From the NCBI RefSeq assembly GCF_020164745.1, contig NZ_JAIUGV010000010.1, positions 124,001 through 188,000 on the forward strand: DNA of 64,000 bases, given 5' to 3'. Under the pieces are notes generated by a model, which saw only the letters and a list, made by a program, of their open reading frames with translations, did not search any database and was not told where the DNA came from. Source of the stretch: Mesorhizobium sp. ES1-4. Its GTDB lineage: Bacteria > Pseudomonadota > Alphaproteobacteria > Rhizobiales > Rhizobiaceae. Shown piece after piece: positions 36,021-45,010 of this stretch (its first letter is position 1; each line of letters begins with the position of its first letter). Made by a program: the position numbers and the translations under genes.

Positions 36021-36284
36021 ATGTGGAAGTCTCTCGTCTCTGCCCTGGCCTTGCTCGCCGTGAGCGGCTCGGCCCATGCCGCAAGCGCGGTCAACAAGGA
36101 CGCCGAGACCCGCACGCTGATCGTGACCGAGGGCGGCAGCAAGACCGAGCTCGCGCTGGCTGGCGGTGAAACCGTCGAGTTCTGCCAGAACGGCTGCTTC
36201 GTCACCTTGCCGAACGGTGACCTCGAAGCCTTGACCGGTTCGGAAACCGTCGAGATTTCCGGCGGCGTCGCCCGCATCAAGTAA
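36021..36284 (+). CDS. Small secreted protein of unknown function
   Basis: An 87-residue protein with a Sec signal peptide ending around SGSAHAA (residue 21) and a small mature domain with one Cys pair (FCQNGCF). I do not recognise a named function; similar short periplasmic proteins are common in rhizobia. The ribosome-binding site is weak, and an ATG at 35973 would extend it by 16 residues that do not look signal-like. Confidence 0.65.
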   Translation: MWKSLVSALALLAVSGSAHAASAVNKDAETRTLIVTEGGSKTELALAGGETVEFCQNGCFVTLPNGDLEALTGSETVEISGGVARIK

Positions 36285-36484
36285 TCCTGGTGGTATGACT
36301 AGAAGGGCCGGGGTTCTGTCCGGCCTTCGCCTGACAAGCCTCGATCTTCCTGGTTCATGTCGGGTCGCGCCGCATCCGCGGCGTGTCGCAAACAGGCGGT
36401 AGCGCCGTGCCCGTCGCCTGCATATTGTGCGCCGATCAAACGGGCGCCGACGCCGCCCGCAGCAGCATTCTGGAGTCGCGGGCA

Positions 36485-39046
36485 ATGGCAGAGTTTCCGA
36501 AAAAGGCGAAGGTCGTCATTATTGGCCTCGGCGGCATTGTCGGCGCATCGATCGCCTATCATCTGATCGAACGCGGCTGGGACGACATTGTCGGCATCGA
36601 CAAGTCGGGCATCCCGACCGATATCGGCTCGACCGCGCACGCGTCGGACTTCTGCTACACCACCAGCCATGACTTCCTGTCCTGCTGGACGACGCTCTAT
36701 TCCATCGATTTCTACGAGAAGATGGGCCACTATGCGCGCGTCGGCGGCCTTGAGGTCGCCCGTGTCGGCGATGACGGCCGCATGGACGAGATCAAGCGCA
36801 AGATCGCCTCGGCCAAGGCTTTCGGCACGCGCGCGCGCCTGGTCGAACCCGACGAGATCAAGGAAAAATTCCCGCTGATCGAACAGGATCTTGTGCAAGG
36901 CGGCCTTTGGGATCCGGACGCCGGCCTCGTCATCCCGCGCTCGCAGACCGTTGCCGGCAAGCTGGTCGACCAGGCGGAAGCCTCCGGCAAGCTCAAATCC
37001 TTCGCCAACACGCCGGCGAAGTCGCTTGTCGTCAAGGACGGCCGCATCAGCGCCGTGGTGACCGACCGCGGCACGATCGAGGCGGATTATGTCATCGTCT
37101 GCGCCGGCATCTGGGGCCGGCTGATCGCCGAGATGGTGGGCGAGGATCTGCCGGTCATGCCGATCGACCATCCGCTGACCTTCTTCGGCCCGTACACCGA
37201 GTTCGCCGGCACGGGCAAGGAGATCGGCTGGCCGCTGCTGCGCGACCAGGGTAATTCCGCCTATATGCGCGACACCGGCGACCCGAAGACCGCCGAGGGC
37301 GGGCAGATCGAATGGGGCTACTACGAGGAGACCAATCCACGTCTTTGCCACCCGCGCGATCTTCTGGAGAAGGATCAGGCGCGGCTGTCGCCATCGCAGC
37401 GCGATCTGGACATGGAGCAGATCCTGGCGCCGCTCGAGCGCGCCATGGAACTGACGCCGATCCTCGGTGAACTCGGCTACAATGAAAGCCATTCCTTCAA
37501 CGGCCTGCTGCAAGTGACCGCCGATGGCGGTCCATCGATGGGCGAGAGCCAGAAGGTGAGGGGCCTTTGGTATGCCGTCGCCATCTGGGTGAAGGATGGC
37601 CCCGGCATGGGCAAGCTGATCGCCGACTGGATGACCGACGGCCGCACCGGGATCGACCACCACGCGATCGACTATGCGCGCTTCTATCCGCACCAGACGA
37701 AGGAACAATTCATCTGGGATCGCTGCACCGAGACCGCGATGAAGGTCTACAATCCGGCGGTGCATCCGCGCGAACCCTTCTCCAAGGGCCGCAACATCAG
37801 GCGCTCGCCATTCTGGGAGCGCGAGAAGGAACTCGGCGGCTACTTCATGGAACTGGGCGGCTGGGAGCGTGCCCATGGCTATGCCGCCAACGAGCATCTG
37901 CTTGAAAAGTACGGCAACCGTGTGCCGGTGCGCGAGAACGAATGGGACAACCGCCATTTCTGGCGCGTCTCCAACGCAGAGCATCTGGCGATGAGCGAGG
38001 ATTGCGGCATCGTCAACCTCTCGCATTTCTCGATGTATGACATCGAAGGCCCCGACCACGTGGCGCTGCTGGAATGGCTGTGCGCGGCCAAAATCGGCGG
38101 CGACAACAATATCGGCAAGGGCATCTACACCCACTTCCTCGATGAGGAAGGCATGGTGCGGGCGGACTTCACCGTGATCCGCATGGCCGACCGCTGCCGG
38201 CTGATCGACGGCGCCGACGCCGGACCGCGCGACTTCCGTTACATGCAGCGCACGGCGCAGGACAAGGGGTTCGACGTCACCATCACCGACGTCACCGAGA
38301 AATACGTCACCATCGGCATCTGGGGGCCGAACGCACGGACGACCTTGCAGAAGGTGGTCGAAAACCCGGATGGGCTTTCACCTGACAATTTTCCTTTCGC
38401 GGCAATCAAACCGGTCAGGATCGGCGGCAAGGATGTAACCGCATTCCGCATCTCTTATGTCGGCGAACAGGGCTGGGAGCTACATATGCGCTACGAGGAT
38501 GGCCTGGCCGTCTGGGACGCGCTGCGCTCGACCGGCGTCATGCCGTTCGGCGTCGAGACCTATGCCAACACACGCCGCATGGAAAAGAGCCTGCGGCTGC
38601 AGAACGCCGACCTCTTGACCGAATACAATCTGCTGGAAGCCGATCTCGCCCGTCCCAAGGTCAAGGAGAATGATTTCTGCGGCAAGGCCAAGCATGTGGA
38701 GTATCGCGAACGCGCGCATCAGCCCGCCATGCTGTGCACGCTGGTGATGACCGAGAACACGGATTCCAAGGGTGTTGCCCGTTATCCGGTGGGCATCATG
38801 CCGGTGATGGACCCCGAGAGCGGAGAAACGCTGGTCGACGAACTCGGCCGTCGCTCCTTCACCACATCGGTCGCCTATGGCCCGACGATCGGCAAGAACA
38901 TCGCGCTCGCCTATCTGCCGTGGGCCTATGCCCAGGAGGGCCGCAAGCTCAAGGTCGAGTATTTCGGCGAGACATATCCGGTCGAAGTCGCCGGCGTCGG
39001 CTACAAGCCGCTTTATGACCCGGAGAATCTCAAGCCGCGCAGCTGA
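36485..39046 (+). CDS. FAD-dependent oxidoreductase with GcvT domain, DMGDH-like (3)
   Basis: An 853-residue protein with the same DAO-FAO_M-GcvT plan as the enzymes at 17897 and 22420 but clearly divergent. The dinucleotide motif is VVIIGLGGIVGASIAYHLIERGW, and the FAD-linking region reads GSTAHASDF, keeping the His but not the usual WHAAG context. The GcvT half has SYVGEQGWELHMRYEDG. GGAG precedes the ATG by nine bases. It stands alone and is followed by a strong terminator. It should demethylate an N- or S-methylated compound to a folate one-carbon unit. Confidence 0.86.
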   Translation: MAEFPKKAKVVIIGLGGIVGASIAYHLIERGWDDIVGIDKSGIPTDIGSTAHASDFCYTTSHDFLSCWTTLYSIDFYEKMGHYARVGGLEVARVGDDGRMDEIKRKIASAKAFGTRARLVEPDEIKEKFPLIEQDLVQGGLWDPDAGLVIPRSQTVAGKLVDQAEASGKLKSFANTPAKSLVVKDGRISAVVTDRGTIEADYVIVCAGIWGRLIAEMVGEDLPVMPIDHPLTFFGPYTEFAGTGKEIGWPLLRDQGNSAYMRDTGDPKTAEGGQIEWGYYEETNPRLCHPRDLLEKDQARLSPSQRDLDMEQILAPLERAMELTPILGELGYNESHSFNGLLQVTADGGPSMGESQKVRGLWYAVAIWVKDGPGMGKLIADWMTDGRTGIDHHAIDYARFYPHQTKEQFIWDRCTETAMKVYNPAVHPREPFSKGRNIRRSPFWEREKELGGYFMELGGWERAHGYAANEHLLEKYGNRVPVRENEWDNRHFWRVSNAEHLAMSEDCGIVNLSHFSMYDIEGPDHVALLEWLCAAKIGGDNNIGKGIYTHFLDEEGMVRADFTVIRMADRCRLIDGADAGPRDFRYMQRTAQDKGFDVTITDVTEKYVTIGIWGPNARTTLQKVVENPDGLSPDNFPFAAIKPVRIGGKDVTAFRISYVGEQGWELHMRYEDGLAVWDALRSTGVMPFGVETYANTRRMEKSLRLQNADLLTEYNLLEADLARPKVKENDFCGKAKHVEYRERAHQPAMLCTLVMTENTDSKGVARYPVGIMPVMDPESGETLVDELGRRSFTTSVAYGPTIGKNIALAYLPWAYAQEGRKLKVEYFGETYPVEVAGVGYKPLYDPENLKPRS

Positions 39047-39080
39047 GCCTCGCCACGAATCGCGCGCGCGTTTTGGATGA

Positions 39081-39110
39081 GCCCGACCCAGGTCGGGCTT
39101 TTCTCTTTTT
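39081..39110 (+). terminator. Rho-independent terminator after the third DMGDH-like gene
   Basis: GCCCGACC pairs perfectly with GGTCGGGC around a two-base centre, followed by TTTTCTCTTTTT. It starts 35 bases after the stop codon. Confidence 0.9.
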
Positions 39111-39140
39111 CAGCAACCGGTTCTGGCTCACCCTTGCGGC

Positions 39141-39986
39141 ATGTCTGCTTTTGCACCTGCAAGACATCTGCTTTCGAGCGCCGTCGCGTTGGCGGTTATG
39201 ATCTGGTCGGGGGGATCCCGCGCGGACGAGCCGGTCGATGTCGAACTGGTGCTGGCGGTCGACGTTTCGCTGTCGATGTCGGCGGAGGAGCTCGAGATCC
39301 AGCGCCATGGCTACGCGGCGGCGCTGACGCATGACAATGTACTGCGGGCGATCGCCGATGGCGCTTATGGCAAGATCGCCGTCACCTATGTCGAATGGGC
39401 CGGCACCACGTGGCAACGCGTCATCGTTCCCTGGACCGTCATCGCAACCCGGGCCGACGCGGAGCGGGTGGTGGCGCAATTGTCGGCCCAGCCGCCCAAC
39501 AGCGCACGGCGCACCTCGATCTCCGGTGCGCTGGAGTTCGGCAGCGACCTTTTCGCGGAAAGCGGCTACCGGGGGACAAAGCGTGTCATCGACATTTCCG
39601 GGGACGGACCCAACAACCAGGGCGCACCCGTCGATATCATCCGTGACGGGGTAGTCAGGCAAGGCATCGTCATCAATGGCCTGCCGCTGATGACCCGGGG
39701 CGGCTTGTCCGGTGTCTATGACGTCAGCGATCTCGACCGTTACTACAGCGACTGCGTCATCGGCGGCCCCGGCGCCTTCATGATCCCGGTCAACGACTGG
39801 ACACAATTTCCCGAAGCCATCCGCCGCAAGCTGGTGCTGGAACTCGCCGGCCCGGGATCGCCGCGATGGGCGGCGGAAGAGGCTGACCATCCGCCGGTGC
39901 TGCTGGCGCAGGACAGGACCGCCGCCGACTGCCAGATCGGCGAGAAAATGTGGCGCAACCGCACCTGGATGCCCGACAGCCGATAG
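39141..39986 (+). CDS. DUF1194 secreted VWA-like protein
   Basis: A 281-residue protein with a signal peptide (cleavage near GGSRADEP) and a von Willebrand factor A fold. The metal-ion-dependent adhesion site DVSLSMS is visible at about residues 41-47, and DISGDGPNNQG is the second conserved loop. This is DUF1194, an alphaproteobacterial family of unknown role, probably periplasmic. The ATG lies 30 bases after the terminator of the gene before. Confidence 0.87.
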   Translation: MSAFAPARHLLSSAVALAVMIWSGGSRADEPVDVELVLAVDVSLSMSAEELEIQRHGYAAALTHDNVLRAIADGAYGKIAVTYVEWAGTTWQRVIVPWTVIATRADAERVVAQLSAQPPNSARRTSISGALEFGSDLFAESGYRGTKRVIDISGDGPNNQGAPVDIIRDGVVRQGIVINGLPLMTRGGLSGVYDVSDLDRYYSDCVIGGPGAFMIPVNDWTQFPEAIRRKLVLELAGPGSPRWAAEEADHPPVLLAQDRTAADCQIGEKMWRNRTWMPDSR

Positions 39987-40075
39987 GGCAATTCCCAAGA
40001 ACGGCAAGGATTGGCAAAACAACCGGACCGCGCTATCCAGCCCGTGGGGCCACGGTCGAACCGAGGAGACATCAG

Positions 40076-40417
40076 ATGAAACGCCTTGCCATCCTGGCGG
40101 CTGTCGCGTCCGTAATTTTTGTCGACAGCGCCAGCGCTCAGTACAACGACCAGCCCGCCTGCGTCATGTTCGAGCATGTGAATTTCCGCGGGCGGTCGAT
40201 CGAGATGCAGGCCGATGATTCGGTCAGTTTTCGCGGCGGCCAGTTCTGGAATGACCGGGTGTCGTCGGTCTTCGTTCGCCGCGGCTGCAGCCTCATTGCC
40301 TATGAGGATGCGCGAATGGGCGGCCGTTCGATCGAGATCAGGCGCAGGGCCCGTCAGCTTGGGGACTACTGGAACGACCGCATCTCGTCGGCCGAGTGCG
40401 TCTGCGACGGTTATTGA
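40076..40417 (+). CDS. Secreted beta/gamma-crystallin-like protein
   Basis: A 113-residue protein with a signal peptide (ending at SASAQY) and two crystallin-like repeats. Each repeat has an aromatic-rich Greek-key start (ACVMFEHVNFRGRSIEM; CSLIAYEDARMGGRSIEI) and ends in WNDRVSSV or WNDRISSA. The family includes peptidase inhibitor I36-like proteins. Cysteines at the repeat edges could form disulfides. GAGGAG precedes the ATG by eight bases. Function unknown; a calcium-binding or cell-envelope role is a guess. Confidence 0.78.
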   Translation: MKRLAILAAVASVIFVDSASAQYNDQPACVMFEHVNFRGRSIEMQADDSVSFRGGQFWNDRVSSVFVRRGCSLIAYEDARMGGRSIEIRRRARQLGDYWNDRISSAECVCDGY

Positions 40418-40518
40418 AGCCATTCCGGATTTCAGGCGGCCGCTGCTCATTGCGGCAGTTGGCCGCCGCCCGCTTGTATCTGAGGCGCCAGCCCGCATAC
40501 GCATCACCAGCCTGTTGA

Positions 40519-40550
40519 TTGACAAGCCGATTGGCGTCTGTGAGACAATT
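40519..40550 (+). promoter_or_regulatory. Possible sigma-70-type promoter for the second ABC operon
   Basis: TTGACA at 40519-40524 followed, after about 18-19 bases, by AGACAATT, a weak -10 match. It ends about 30 bases before the substrate-binding protein start. Only the -35 box is convincing. Confidence 0.3.
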
Positions 40551-40580
40551 CTCCCGAGATAAAACAAAAGGGGAGCTCAC

Positions 40581-41531
40581 ATGAACAGGATCGCCGTTTT
40601 TGCCGCAACATTGACGCTTGCCGCCGGACTGTCCGCGCCGGTGATGGCCGCCACATCGGTCACCATCGGCATCAGCGGATGGACCGGATTCGCGCCGCTG
40701 ACGCTTGCCAAGCACGCAGGGCTATTCGAGAAGCATGGCCTCGACGTGACCTTGAAGAAGGTGCCTCAGGCCAGCCGCCCGCTCGCCATCGCCAGCGGCG
40801 ACCTCCAATGCGCCGCCACCACGGTCGAAACCTGGCTGGTCTGGAACGCCAGCGGGGTGACCACCAAGCAGATATTCCAGCTCGACAAATCCTATGGCGC
40901 CGACGGTATCGTCGCGCGCAATGACATCAAGACCGTCGCCGATCTCAAGGGCAAGACTGTCGCGTCCTCGGCGCCGGGCACGTCGCCCTATTTCCTGCTC
41001 GCCTGGGTGCTGAACAAGAACGGCATGTCGACCAAGGACGTTACGGTCGTCAATCTTGAGCCGGATGCGGCCGCACAGGCCTTCCTTGCCGGCCAGAACG
41101 ATGCGGCAGTCACCTACGAACCCTTCATCTCGGCCGTACGCGACAAGCCCGACCAGGGCCATATCCTGGCGACCACGCTCGACTATCCGATGGTTCTCGA
41201 TACGGTCGGCTGCACGCCCGAATTCCTCAAGGCCAATCCCGACGCCGCCAAGGCGCTGGCCGACAGCTATTTCGACGCGCTCGACCTGATCAAGAAGGAT
41301 CCACAGAAGTCCTACGAGATCATGGGTGCCGACGTGAAACAGTCGGCCAAGGAATTCGAGGATTCGGCGAAGTACCTGAAATGGGCCGACAAGGCCGACA
41401 ACAAGCAATTCTTCACCAAGGAATTCCAGGACTTTTCCAAGACCGCCGGCGATCTGCTGCTGCAGATGGGGCTGATCAAGGAGGCGCCCGACGTCACCAC
41501 GCTGGCCGACACCAGCGCCGTGGCGAATTGA
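40581..41531 (+). CDS. ABC transporter substrate-binding protein, NitT/TauT/SsuA type
   Basis: A 316-residue periplasmic protein. A signal peptide ends at VMAATS (about residue 24) and SVTIGISGWTGFAPLTLAKHAGLFEKHGLDV begins the NMT1-like mature domain. DLKGKTVASSAPGTSPYFLL is typical of the nitrate/taurine/sulfonate group. Ligand unknown. The AAGGGGAG site is strong. It heads a three-gene importer that sits directly beside the GbdR-like regulator, which makes a methylated amine or sulfonium ligand possible. Confidence 0.88.
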   Translation: MNRIAVFAATLTLAAGLSAPVMAATSVTIGISGWTGFAPLTLAKHAGLFEKHGLDVTLKKVPQASRPLAIASGDLQCAATTVETWLVWNASGVTTKQIFQLDKSYGADGIVARNDIKTVADLKGKTVASSAPGTSPYFLLAWVLNKNGMSTKDVTVVNLEPDAAAQAFLAGQNDAAVTYEPFISAVRDKPDQGHILATTLDYPMVLDTVGCTPEFLKANPDAAKALADSYFDALDLIKKDPQKSYEIMGADVKQSAKEFEDSAKYLKWADKADNKQFFTKEFQDFSKTAGDLLLQMGLIKEAPDVTTLADTSAVAN

Positions 41532-41599
41532 CGGTTCAAACCCTGGATACGGTGCGGTGGCGCACAGCGCCGCCGCTTTCCTGCTGAAAAAGGACGAAG

Positions 41600-42373
41600 A
41601 TGCGCCCCTTGCATCCGGTCTCGCCGCGCCTGCGAACAGTGCTCGGCATTTCTTTCTTCGTGCTGTTCGTGACCTTCTGGGCCTGGATCACGCTTGGCGG
41701 CCACGTCAACCGCATCTTCCTCGCCGACCCGCTGTCGATGCTCAAGGACGGCTGGCGGCTGCTGGTCGAGGACCGTTTCTGGCTCGACATATTGATCACC
41801 ATCTGGCGGGTCTTCGGCGGCTTTGTGCTGGCCTCGGTCGTCGCCGTGCCGCTCGGTATCGCCATGGGCGCCTGGAAGCCGGTGGAAGCCTTCCTGGAGC
41901 CCTTTGTCTCCTTCGCCCGCTACCTGCCGGCCTCAGCCTTCATTCCGCTGCTCATCCTTTGGGCCGGCATTGGCGAACTGGAAAAACTGCTCGTCATCTT
42001 CGTCGGCTCGGTGTTCCAGATCATCCTGATCATCGCGGTCAAGGTCGGGTCGACGCGGCGCGACCTGGTCGAGGCGGCCTATACGCTGGGTTCGGCCAAC
42101 AATGGCATCGTCAGGCGGGTCATCATGCCGGCCAATGCGCCTGAGATCGCCGAGACGCTGCGGCTGGTGCTCGGCTGGGCGTGGACCTACGTCATCGTTG
42201 CCGAACTGATCGGCTCATCCTCAGGCATCGGCTATATGATCATCAACAGCCAATCGCGGCTGGCGACCGGACAGATCATCTTCGGCATCATCGTCATCGG
42301 CCTGATCGGGCTGTTGTCCGATTTCGCCTTCAAGGCCTTCAACCGCTGGCTCTTTCCGTGGAGCCTGGCGTGA
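41600..42373 (+). CDS. ABC transporter permease, NitT/TauT/SsuC type
   Basis: A 257-residue permease with about six helices. The cytoplasmic coupling loop EAAYTLGSANNGIVRRVIMPANAPEIAETLR is the EAA motif. AAGGACG precedes the ATG. Its stop overlaps the GTG of the ATPase gene (GTGA). Confidence 0.92.
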   Translation: MRPLHPVSPRLRTVLGISFFVLFVTFWAWITLGGHVNRIFLADPLSMLKDGWRLLVEDRFWLDILITIWRVFGGFVLASVVAVPLGIAMGAWKPVEAFLEPFVSFARYLPASAFIPLLILWAGIGELEKLLVIFVGSVFQIILIIAVKVGSTRRDLVEAAYTLGSANNGIVRRVIMPANAPEIAETLRLVLGWAWTYVIVAELIGSSSGIGYMIINSQSRLATGQIIFGIIVIGLIGLLSDFAFKAFNRWLFPWSLA

Positions 42374-43155
42374 GCAAGCTTCTCATCGAGGGCGTCTCGC
42401 GCACATTCGCCGGCGTGCGCGGTGGGCAGCCGGTCAGGGCGCTGATGCCGGTCGACCTGGCTGTCGCCGCCAATGACTTCATCACCATTCTGGGGCCGTC
42501 GGGCTGCGGAAAGTCGACGCTGCTGAGGATCGTCGCCGGCCTGGAGGCGCCAAGCGAAGGCCGCGTGCTGCTCGACGGCAAGGCCGTGACTCGGCCGGGA
42601 CCGGATCGCGGCATGGTCTTCCAGTCCTACACGCTGTTCCCGTGGCTGACGGTCGCCGAAAACATCGCCTTCGGCCTGCGTGAGCGCGGCATGGCTGAAA
42701 AGGAACGGGATGGGATCGTTGCCTCCTATGTCGACCTCGTCGGGCTGAAGGGATTCGAGAACCATTGGCCGAAGCAGCTTTCCGGCGGCATGCAGCAACG
42801 CACCGCAATTGCGCGGGCGCTCGCGAACGATCCGGAGATTCTCCTGTTGGACGAGCCCTTCGGGGCGCTCGACAACCAGACGCGCGGGCTGATGCAGGAA
42901 TTGCTGCTCGGCATCTGGGAGCGCCGCAAGAAGACGGTGCTGTTCGTCACCCATGATATCGAGGAGGCGATCTTCATGGCCTCGCGTGTGATCGTGATGA
43001 CGGCGCGGCCCGGCAGCATCAAGTCGGACGTCGTTGTCGAGCTGCCGCATCCACGCCACTACACGTTGAAAACCAGCCCGGAATTCTCGGCGCTGAAGGC
43101 GCGGCTGACGGAGGATCTCCGGGTCGAAGCGATACGGACGGCAGACGCGCACTAG
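42370..43155 (+). CDS. ABC transporter ATP-binding protein, NitT/TauT/SsuB type
   Basis: A 261-residue ATPase starting at the GTG that overlaps the permease stop. Walker A is GPSGCGKST, the signature LSGGMQQRTAIARAL, Walker B ILLLDEPFGALD and the H-loop VTHDIEEA. It completes the importer. A palindromic repeat follows the stop. Confidence 0.92.
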   Translation: MSKLLIEGVSRTFAGVRGGQPVRALMPVDLAVAANDFITILGPSGCGKSTLLRIVAGLEAPSEGRVLLDGKAVTRPGPDRGMVFQSYTLFPWLTVAENIAFGLRERGMAEKERDGIVASYVDLVGLKGFENHWPKQLSGGMQQRTAIARALANDPEILLLDEPFGALDNQTRGLMQELLLGIWERRKKTVLFVTHDIEEAIFMASRVIVMTARPGSIKSDVVVELPHPRHYTLKTSPEFSALKARLTEDLRVEAIRTADAH

Positions 43156-43163
43156 AGTTGGAT

Positions 43164-43189
43164 GATTTCAGGTCGAGTCGACCTAAATC
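43164..43189. repeat. Palindromic repeat, second copy of the GGTCGA element
   Basis: GATTTCAGGTCGA and TCGACCTAAATC form an inverted repeat with a single-base centre and one deleted base. It matches the palindrome at 9542-9568. It lies between the convergent ATPase and GbdR-like genes. Confidence 0.75.
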
Positions 43190-43234
43190 TCAATCCGTCT
43201 GATAGCTCGGTCGTCTGCGCGTGGTGGTCTGGGA

Positions 43235-44236
43235 TCACGCGGCCAGCAGCTGCTTGCGGTCGACGCGCTCCTGCTGCGGCGAGCGGGCGTAGAGTTCGCG
43301 GTAGCATTTGGAGAAATGCGAGGCCGAGACGAAGCCGCAGGCGACCGCAACCTCGACCACCGGCATCGACGACTGGATCAGCAGGTGCCTGGCGCGGTCG
43401 AGGCGGATTTCGAGATAGTAGCGGGCAGGCGAGCGTCCCATCTCTGTCCGGAACAGGCGCTCGATCTGGCGGCGCGACAGGTCGACATGGTCGGCGATCT
43501 CGATCAGCGACAGCGGCTCGGAGAGATTGGCCTCCATCAGCTCGATGATCGTCAGCACCTTCGAATTCTGCACGCCAAGGCGGGCACGCAGCGGCAGGCG
43601 CTGACGGTCGGTCGGGCTGCGCACGCGGTCGGTCAGCACCTGCTCGCACACACGGTTGACGAGGTTCTCGTCGAAATCGTCGCCGATCAGTTTCAGCATC
43701 ATATCAAGTGCCGCGGTGCCGCCGGCGCAGGTGTAGATGTTCTGGTCGATCTCGAAGAGGTCGGCAAAGACGTTGGCCTTCGGGAAGGCTTCGGAAAAGC
43801 CCGGCAGGTTTTCCCAATGGATGGCGCAGCGCTTGTTCGACAACAGGCCGGCGGCGGCGAGGATATGCGCGCCGGTGCACAGGCCGCCGACGGCGACGCC
43901 GCGATTGTACTCTTCGCGCAGCCAGGCGAAGGCCGACTTGTTCTGGTAGCGCTCGACATTGGTGCCGCTACAGACGATGGCCATATTGGGCCGTTCCGGG
44001 CCCGCCATCTTCTTGCGTTCCTCCTCCAGCGAGGTGTTGACGGCGCATTCGACGCCGTTGGAGGCGCTCACTGGCTTGCCGTCAATGCTGGCAAGGCGCC
44101 AGCGATAGGCCTCATAGCCGAGCATCCGGTTGGCGGAGCGCAGCGGGTCCAGCGCGGTCGCAAAAGCGATCATGGTGAAATCGGGGATAAGGAAGAATAC
44201 AAACGACCGCTTGATCGGATGCTTGACGGCGTTCAC
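43235..44236 (-). CDS. GlxA/GbdR-like AraC-family regulator with DJ-1/PfpI-type N-domain
   Basis: A 333-residue regulator. The N-terminal amidotransferase-like domain (about 10-195) carries the elbow GGLCTGAHI with C120; the C-terminal AraC double helix-turn-helix spans about 240-320 (LSLIEIADHVDLSRRQIERLF ... ACGFVSASHFSKCYRE). This architecture is that of GbdR and CdhR, which sense glycine betaine/dimethylglycine and carnitine products. The GTG at 44236 is chosen because AGGTGAGG lies at the right distance; an ATG at 44314 would place the first 26 residues over inverted repeats. The best candidate for controlling the methylamine genes here. Confidence 0.85.
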   Translation of the reverse strand: MNAVKHPIKRSFVFFLIPDFTMIAFATALDPLRSANRMLGYEAYRWRLASIDGKPVSASNGVECAVNTSLEEERKKMAGPERPNMAIVCSGTNVERYQNKSAFAWLREEYNRGVAVGGLCTGAHILAAAGLLSNKRCAIHWENLPGFSEAFPKANVFADLFEIDQNIYTCAGGTAALDMMLKLIGDDFDENLVNRVCEQVLTDRVRSPTDRQRLPLRARLGVQNSKVLTIIELMEANLSEPLSLIEIADHVDLSRRQIERLFRTEMGRSPARYYLEIRLDRARHLLIQSSMPVVEVAVACGFVSASHFSKCYRELYARSPQQERVDRKQLLAA

Positions 44237-44267
44237 GGGGAACCTCACCTGGCCATGACGCGAACAG

Positions 44268-44293
44268 GATGTCGCGAATAGCATAGCGACATC
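44268..44293. promoter_or_regulatory. Inverted repeat upstream of the GbdR-like gene
   Basis: GATGTCGC and GCGACATC form a perfect 8-bp inverted repeat with a 10-base spacer, 32 bases upstream of the GTG start. The GCGAC half-site recurs in the larger palindrome at 44342-44363 and near the methyltransferase genes. Confidence 0.5.
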
Positions 44294-44341
44294 AGGAAAA
44301 ACCATTCCTGTCAATTGGGTAGACGGCTTTGGAAAGATTAA

Positions 44342-44363
44342 ATTTGCGACATGGGTCGCAAAT
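44342..44363. promoter_or_regulatory. Perfect 9-bp palindromic operator candidate (TTTGCGAC)
   Basis: ATTTGCGAC-ATGG-GTCGCAAAT is a perfect inverted repeat with a four-base spacer about 105 bases upstream of the GbdR-like start. Related arms occur between the corrinoid protein and MttB genes. Confidence 0.6.
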
Positions 44364-44579
44364 GGGCAATTGCCGTTTGGTGTTGTTCAAGAACCAGGTC
44401 GCGGAAAGGCGATGGAAGCGCAACAAGACAAACGCCGCCTCGGCGGAAGCCGAAGCGGCGGCAGTCAACCCTCAAGCCCGTGGCAGGGAGCGCGGCTCTG
44501 GAGGTACTCTGTACTTTTCTTAGCGCTAAGCGGCTCCGGGCGGAAAGCCGTTACACATTCTTCCCGGAACTGCTGTAAT
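44364..44579. other. Intergenic stretch upstream of the GbdR-like gene
   Basis: With the two palindromes before it, this is part of a 343-base gap. I see no convincing gene. A perfect 12-bp palindrome CTTAGCGCTAAG is at 44519-44530, downstream of the 44-residue ORF. Confidence 0.4.
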
Positions 44580-44714
44580 TCAGGCGACGAAGCCGAGGCG
44601 CGCGGCAGCCATGGCGCCAGTCTGGCCAGGCATGGTCTTGGCAAGGCGCTGACGCTCGAGAGCCGTGGTCAGGTTCATTTCGCGGCGGGCGAAGAGGCGT
44701 GCAAAAAGCTTCAT
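44580..44714 (-). CDS. 44-residue mini-protein
   Basis: MKLFARLFARREMNLTTALE begins a 44-residue basic protein with a likely amphipathic N-terminal helix. TTGGAG lies six bases before the ATG, a good ribosome-binding site. I do not recognise a family. The upstream side (44715-45073) carries several GCGAC half-sites, so it may share a regulator with the GbdR-like gene. Its first residues resemble the start of rhizobial DUF1127-type mini-proteins, but no DUF1127 core is present. Confidence 0.5.
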   Translation of the reverse strand: MKLFARLFARREMNLTTALERQRLAKTMPGQTGAMAAARLGFVA

Positions 44715-44927
44715 GATCATCTCCAATCGGTTGCTCAGACGGGTCGCCTTCGCTTGATGGAGTGGGGCAGCTCGTTTGCTGACGGTGATATAGGCTTGTG
44801 TGAGCGGAAACTAAATCGCAAAAGCGAAGCGCTTGATATGAAAAGCGACATCAAATGCGACAGGTCGCGATGGCGCTCCTGGAATTATCCTTTGTTTACA
44901 TGGGGATAGTCCAGAAGTGGAGGTGCT
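44715..44927. other. Intergenic stretch with GCGAC half-sites
   Basis: No gene seen. It holds AAGCGACATC (about 44843-44852) and TGCGAC-AG-GTCGCG (44856-44869), the same half-site as the palindromes near the GbdR-like gene. It forms part of a 359-base gap that also contains a micro-ORF and a terminator. Confidence 0.4.
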
Positions 44928-44993
44928 ATGCGGCTTGTTCATATGCGCCATGCAGCCGCAGCATGGCTCTTCAAATCATTTGAATACAAGTAA
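44928..44993 (+). CDS. Candidate 21-residue microprotein
   Basis: A very short frame encoding MRLVHMRHAAAAWLFKSFEY plus a final Lys. A strong ribosome-binding site (AGTGGAGG) is five to six bases before the ATG. The peptide could form a short amphipathic helix. No family known to me. Its location beside two other mini-protein genes raises the odds that it is real, but a chance frame cannot be excluded. Confidence 0.3.
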   Translation: MRLVHMRHAAAAWLFKSFEYK

Positions 44994-45010
44994 AGCGACA
45001 AGCAACGTCC

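Noticed and set aside
36301..36330. Hairpin GAAGGGCCGG/CCGGCCTTC after the 87-residue gene
   Set aside because: The stem has a bulge and there is no T-tract, so I do not call a terminator.
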